From: Catellatospora coxensis
Lineage (GTDB): Bacteria; Actinomycetota; Actinomycetes; Mycobacteriales; Micromonosporaceae
Length of the DNA stretch: 64,000 nucleotides
Reading direction: 5' to 3'
NCBI RefSeq assembly: GCF_016862635.1
Contig: NZ_BONI01000010.1
Location: 95,021 to 159,020, forward strand
Both the position numbers and the translations under genes were made by a program. The notes under the pieces were generated by a model, which did no database searches, had not been told where the DNA came from, and saw only the letters and a program-made list of their open reading frames with translations. Shown one piece after another: positions 61,264 through 64,000 of the stretch (position 1 is its first letter; each line of letters opens with the position of its first letter).

Positions 61264-64000
61264 TCAGCCTGCGGGGAACAGGCTGCCGTAGTCGGCGAAG
61301 GCCATGGCGATGTCGGACTGCGCCCAGAAGCGGTGGTACGTGAAGGTGGGCGCGGGGCCGGTGCCGTTCAGGTAGTTCTGGACCGGGCCCCAGGCGGGGT
61401 CGGTCGTGTAGAACGGCCGGATCGACATGAACGTCGAGCTGGAGTTGATCGGCACGCCGGTGCCCATGGTGCCGCTGAAGCCCGACGGGACGTACAGGCC
61501 GTTGCCCGTCGACGCGTTGTACACGTCGTCGAACCGGTTGTAGTCCTCGCGGGTCTCCGGCACCACGATGCCCTTGCTGTCGTTCGCCTTCAGCAGGATC
61601 ATGCGGTCGAGCAGGCCCTTGGCGGTCGCCTTGGCGGAGTTGCCGAGAGTGGTGCTGCCCGCCTTGGCCGCGTAGTAGGTCAGGGTGCGGGCGTACGCCG
61701 CCGCGACGCCGACGTCGTTGCTGGTCTTGACGACGGTGACGTGCAGGTTCGGGTTCGCGCCGGGAGTGGTCCCGCCGCTGACGTTGCCGGCCGGGGCACC
61801 CGACCAGGTCATGTCACCCGGAATCGTGAACGACGAGCCCGACCCGAGCGTGGTCTGGGAGACCGCCCAGGCGACCCACTTGTCCATGATCTGCTTGGCC
61901 TTGGCGTTGCCGGTGGCGTAGTACAGCTCCGCGACCCGGTGCAGCGACCACGCCTGGAAGCCGAACCACTGGTTGCTCGGCGGGTCGTGGTAGACCGGCT
62001 TCACGTCGTACGCCATGCCGTAGAAGGTCGGCGTGCCGCTCGGCGGGGCCGAGTAGTTGCCGTTCCAGCTGTTCGTCGCGCCACCGGCGATGGCGCCCTC
62101 GGCCGACTGGAGCCACAGGTAGAAGTCCAGCTGGCGGTTGAGGCTGGTGTCCCAGTCGGCCGCGGCCGTCGGGGACTGCGGGCGCAGCGCGGCCGGCCCG
62201 GACGAGCCGAGCACGTACGCCGCCAGCGGGTTCTGGTAGCCCTGGTGGTTGTGGCTGGAGCCGATGCGCCACGACCACGCCCCGCCGATGTCGCCGCCCC
62301 ACGCGTAGTACCAGGACAGCAGGTAGTTGCTGCTGCTCTTGCCACTGCCCGCGGCACAGGTCGGCGAGGTGCAGCCCGGGTTCTTGAAGTACTTGTCGTA
62401 CATCGAGTACCGCAGGAAGTCGCCCATCTTGGCGGCCTTGGCCACCGTCGCCGAGATCTGCGACTGGTTGCCCTGGGCCGTGGCCCACTGCAGCGCCCAG
62501 TACGCCGCCTGCACGGCACGCGCGTCGGCGTCCGGGGCGTTGGTGTAGCGCCACTGCCCCGTGCTCGAACCCTGGATGAACAGCGACGGGAAGTTCGCGA
62601 ACCGGCCCGTGTCACAGGACGGGTGCGCGATCGTCTCCCACGCCGACTCCTGCGGACCGCGCTGGAACGTGTTGATGTACGTGACCCGCTGCGTGCTGTC
62701 GCCGCACTCGGCGCCGGTGCGGCCGGTGCCGTACTTGTACACGTCGTCGACGTCGAGCAGCCAGTGCATGCCGTAGATGTTGCGGTTGCCGTACGTCGAC
62801 TGCAGCTCGTTGGCCAGCGGGTCCTGGCCGGCGACCACGCTGGTGCTGAGCGGCACCGGGTAGTTGCTGGGCAGCAGCCCCTCGGGCGCGTAGTCGGCCG
62901 GGTCGCTCGGGTTGTACGTGCTCTGCCCCGGCTGGGCGGACGCCGACGGGATGACGTACTGCTCGGTGATGTTCCAGGCGTTGTTGAACGGGGTCCAGTT
63001 GCCGGTGACCCGGCCGTACTGGGCCTCCAGCCAGATCCAGAAGCTGAACGCCTCGGACGTGGTCTCGTGGCCGTGGTCGGGCGCCTCGACGATCAGCGTC
63101 TCGATCGAGTGGTACGGGATGCCCTCCGGCGAGAAGTAGCCGTTGGCCGGGTCCTTGAGCTTGTTGTACTGCGTCGTGAACTCGGTGATGTAGGCGTTGG
63201 CGGTGTTCTCGTCGTCGACCTCGGTCGCGGTGACGGTCACCGAGGACAGCCCGCTGGACGCGACCGTGATCGGCCGGGTGCCGTTGGTGCTGTCGGTGTC
63301 CTGCGCGGCGGCCAGGGTGACGTTCTGCGCGGTGTTCCAGTTGCTGGTCGTGAACGTCAGGCTCGCGCCCGACGACACCGTGAGGTCGGTGTCACCGGAA
63401 CCGGCCGTGTTCGTGACCGTGACGTTGCCGCTGGGCTGGATCGCCAGGCGCACCGAGTACACCGCGGTGGAGCCCTCGGGCACGCTCACGCCCGTCGGCG
63501 AGACCACCAGCGCCTGGGTGGTGGTCGTGTCGTTGTCGGCCTCGGTCGCGGTCACGGTGACCGAGGTCAGGCCGCTGGACGCCACGGTGATCGGGCGGGT
63601 TCCGTTGGTCGTGTCCGAGTCCTCGGCCGCGGCCAGGGTCACCGTCTGGGCGGTGCTCCAGTTGCTCGTGGTGAAGGTCAGGCTCGCCCCCGACGACACG
63701 GTGATGCTGGTGTCACCGGAGCCGGCCGTGTTGGTCACGGTCACGTTGCCGGACGGCTGCGCGGCCAGGCGCACCGTGTACGTCGCCGTGCCGCCCTCGG
63801 GCACCGTGACGCCGGTCGCCGACACCATCAGGGCCTGCGGGGTGACCGAGTCGTTGTCCGCCTCGGTCGCGTTCACCGTCACCGAGGTCAGGCCGCTGGC
63901 GGCGACCGTGAACGGCCGGGTGCCGTTCGTGGTGTCGGAGTCCTCGGCCGCGGCCAGGGTGACGATCTGGTTGGTGTTCCAGTTGCTCGACGTGAACGTG
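61264..64000 (-). CDS. Secreted GH48 cellobiohydrolase with N-terminal Calx-beta-like repeats (5' end beyond window)
   Basis: The last 912 codons of a larger gene. The C-terminal ~625 residues are a glycoside hydrolase family 48 catalytic domain, a reducing-end processive cellulase, with the general-acid Glu region DHGHETTSEAFSFW and typical segments MHWLLDVDDVYKYG, YNRFDDVYNASTGNGLYVPSGF and HRFWAQSDIAMAFADYGSLFP at the end. Upstream of it lie at least two full 107-residue repeats and part of a third (VPEGGTATYTVRLAAQPSGNV, LTFTTSNW, TLAAAEDSDTTNGTRP), which look like Calx-beta/immunoglobulin-type linkers. No dockerin or C-terminal CBM is present; a CBM and signal peptide may lie beyond the right edge. 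The protein is surely extracellular. Confidence 0.92.
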   Translation of the reverse strand, partial: TFTSSNWNTNQIVTLAAAEDSDTTNGTRPFTVAASGLTSVTVNATEADNDSVTPQALMVSATGVTVPEGGTATYTVRLAAQPSGNVTVTNTAGSGDTSITVSSGASLTFTTSNWSTAQTVTLAAAEDSDTTNGTRPITVASSGLTSVTVTATEADNDTTTTQALVVSPTGVSVPEGSTAVYSVRLAIQPSGNVTVTNTAGSGDTDLTVSSGASLTFTTSNWNTAQNVTLAAAQDTDSTNGTRPITVASSGLSSVTVTATEVDDENTANAYITEFTTQYNKLKDPANGYFSPEGIPYHSIETLIVEAPDHGHETTSEAFSFWIWLEAQYGRVTGNWTPFNNAWNITEQYVIPSASAQPGQSTYNPSDPADYAPEGLLPSNYPVPLSTSVVAGQDPLANELQSTYGNRNIYGMHWLLDVDDVYKYGTGRTGAECGDSTQRVTYINTFQRGPQESAWETIAHPSCDTGRFANFPSLFIQGSSTGQWRYTNAPDADARAVQAAYWALQWATAQGNQSQISATVAKAAKMGDFLRYSMYDKYFKNPGCTSPTCAAGSGKSSSNYLLSWYYAWGGDIGGAWSWRIGSSHNHQGYQNPLAAYVLGSSGPAALRPQSPTAAADWDTSLNRQLDFYLWLQSAEGAIAGGATNSWNGNYSAPPSGTPTFYGMAYDVKPVYHDPPSNQWFGFQAWSLHRVAELYYATGNAKAKQIMDKWVAWAVSQTTLGSGSSFTIPGDMTWSGAPAGNVSGGTTPGANPNLHVTVVKTSNDVGVAAAYARTLTYYAAKAGSTTLGNSAKATAKGLLDRMILLKANDSKGIVVPETREDYNRFDDVYNASTGNGLYVPSGFSGTMGTGVPINSSSTFMSIRPFYTTDPAWGPVQNYLNGTGPAPTFTYHRFWAQSDIAMAFADYGSLFPAG
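63220..64000 (-). repeat. 321-bp tandem repeats coding Calx-beta-like domains
   Basis: Landmarks such as CTCGGTCGCG recur at 63220, 63541 and 63862, exactly 321 bases (107 codons) apart. Units 63220-63540 and 63541-63861 are complete; the third continues past the window edge. High DNA identity between units suggests recent duplication or gene conversion. Confidence 0.85.

Noticed and set aside
63220..64000. Tandem repeats as a CRISPR array
   Set aside because: Units are 321 bases, lie in frame in a coding region and have no spacers.

Overview
The window is 64 kb of very GC-rich DNA with dense genes on both strands, G/C-biased third codon positions, many GTG starts, PASTA-kinase, Spo0M, DUF5999 and trypco2-type genes, and a glycine riboswitch on gcvP. 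This points to an actinobacterium, most likely the Micromonosporaceae (genus not determinable from sequence alone). No rRNA, tRNA, CRISPR array or insertion sequence was seen. Many genes appear leaderless: a TAnnnT box ends 6-7 bases before the start codon.

Left part (0-23 kb): ddl (D-Ala-D-Ala ligase), a HAD phosphatase, a CNNM/CBS transporter-like protein, an AAA+ ATPase divergent from a membrane-protein/TPR pair, a methyltransferase, a PhzF isomerase, a PIN/ribbon-helix-helix toxin-antitoxin pair with a palindromic operator, two acetyltransferases, a MOSC protein, a single-PASTA Ser/Thr kinase, a DUF4184 membrane protein, an aldo/keto reductase, an ABC-F ATPase with an attenuator-like leader, Spo0M, a secreted hydrolase, a TSUP transporter, and a LysR regulator divergent from an EamA exporter.

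Middle part (23-48 kb): a compact three-gene NRPS-independent siderophore locus (two IucA/IucC synthetases and a PLP decarboxylase, translationally coupled), an anchored solute-binding/von Willebrand A protein, solitary pabB, glycine-riboswitch-controlled gcvP, a quinone oxidoreductase behind a MerR/SoxR-type promoter (19-bp spacer over a palindrome), a class V aminotransferase, a MOSC protein, an SDR/XRE divergent pair, a DHFR-like reductase, a Nudix gene abutting a 5'-truncated TPR gene, and an aldo/keto reductase followed by two RlaP-like nucleotidyltransferases that flank a PQQ-propeller lipoprotein. A CapA-like protein and a CBS-containing site-2 protease follow.

Right part (48-64 kb): an island of visibly lower GC (48.2-54.5 kb) with two TTA codons carries a trypco2 gene, a trypsin-STAND NTPase-TPR protein and an 857-residue protein of no recognised family. 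This looks like a biological-conflict (defence or self-sensing) system and is the most interesting locus here. After it come a hemerythrin-like protein, DUF72, an acetyltransferase, a GH36 alpha-galactosidase, a glycine-zipper membrane protein, DUF4240, and a large secreted GH48 cellulase with 107-residue Calx-beta-like repeats that runs off the right edge.

Intergenic DNA is rich in structured repeats: a GAAGGGCACCTTC palindrome family (four copies), an ~80-bp repeat (two copies), a GATCATGAACTT repeat (two copies) and several unrelated long near-perfect inverted repeats. Domain calls rest on motifs read by eye, not on database searches.
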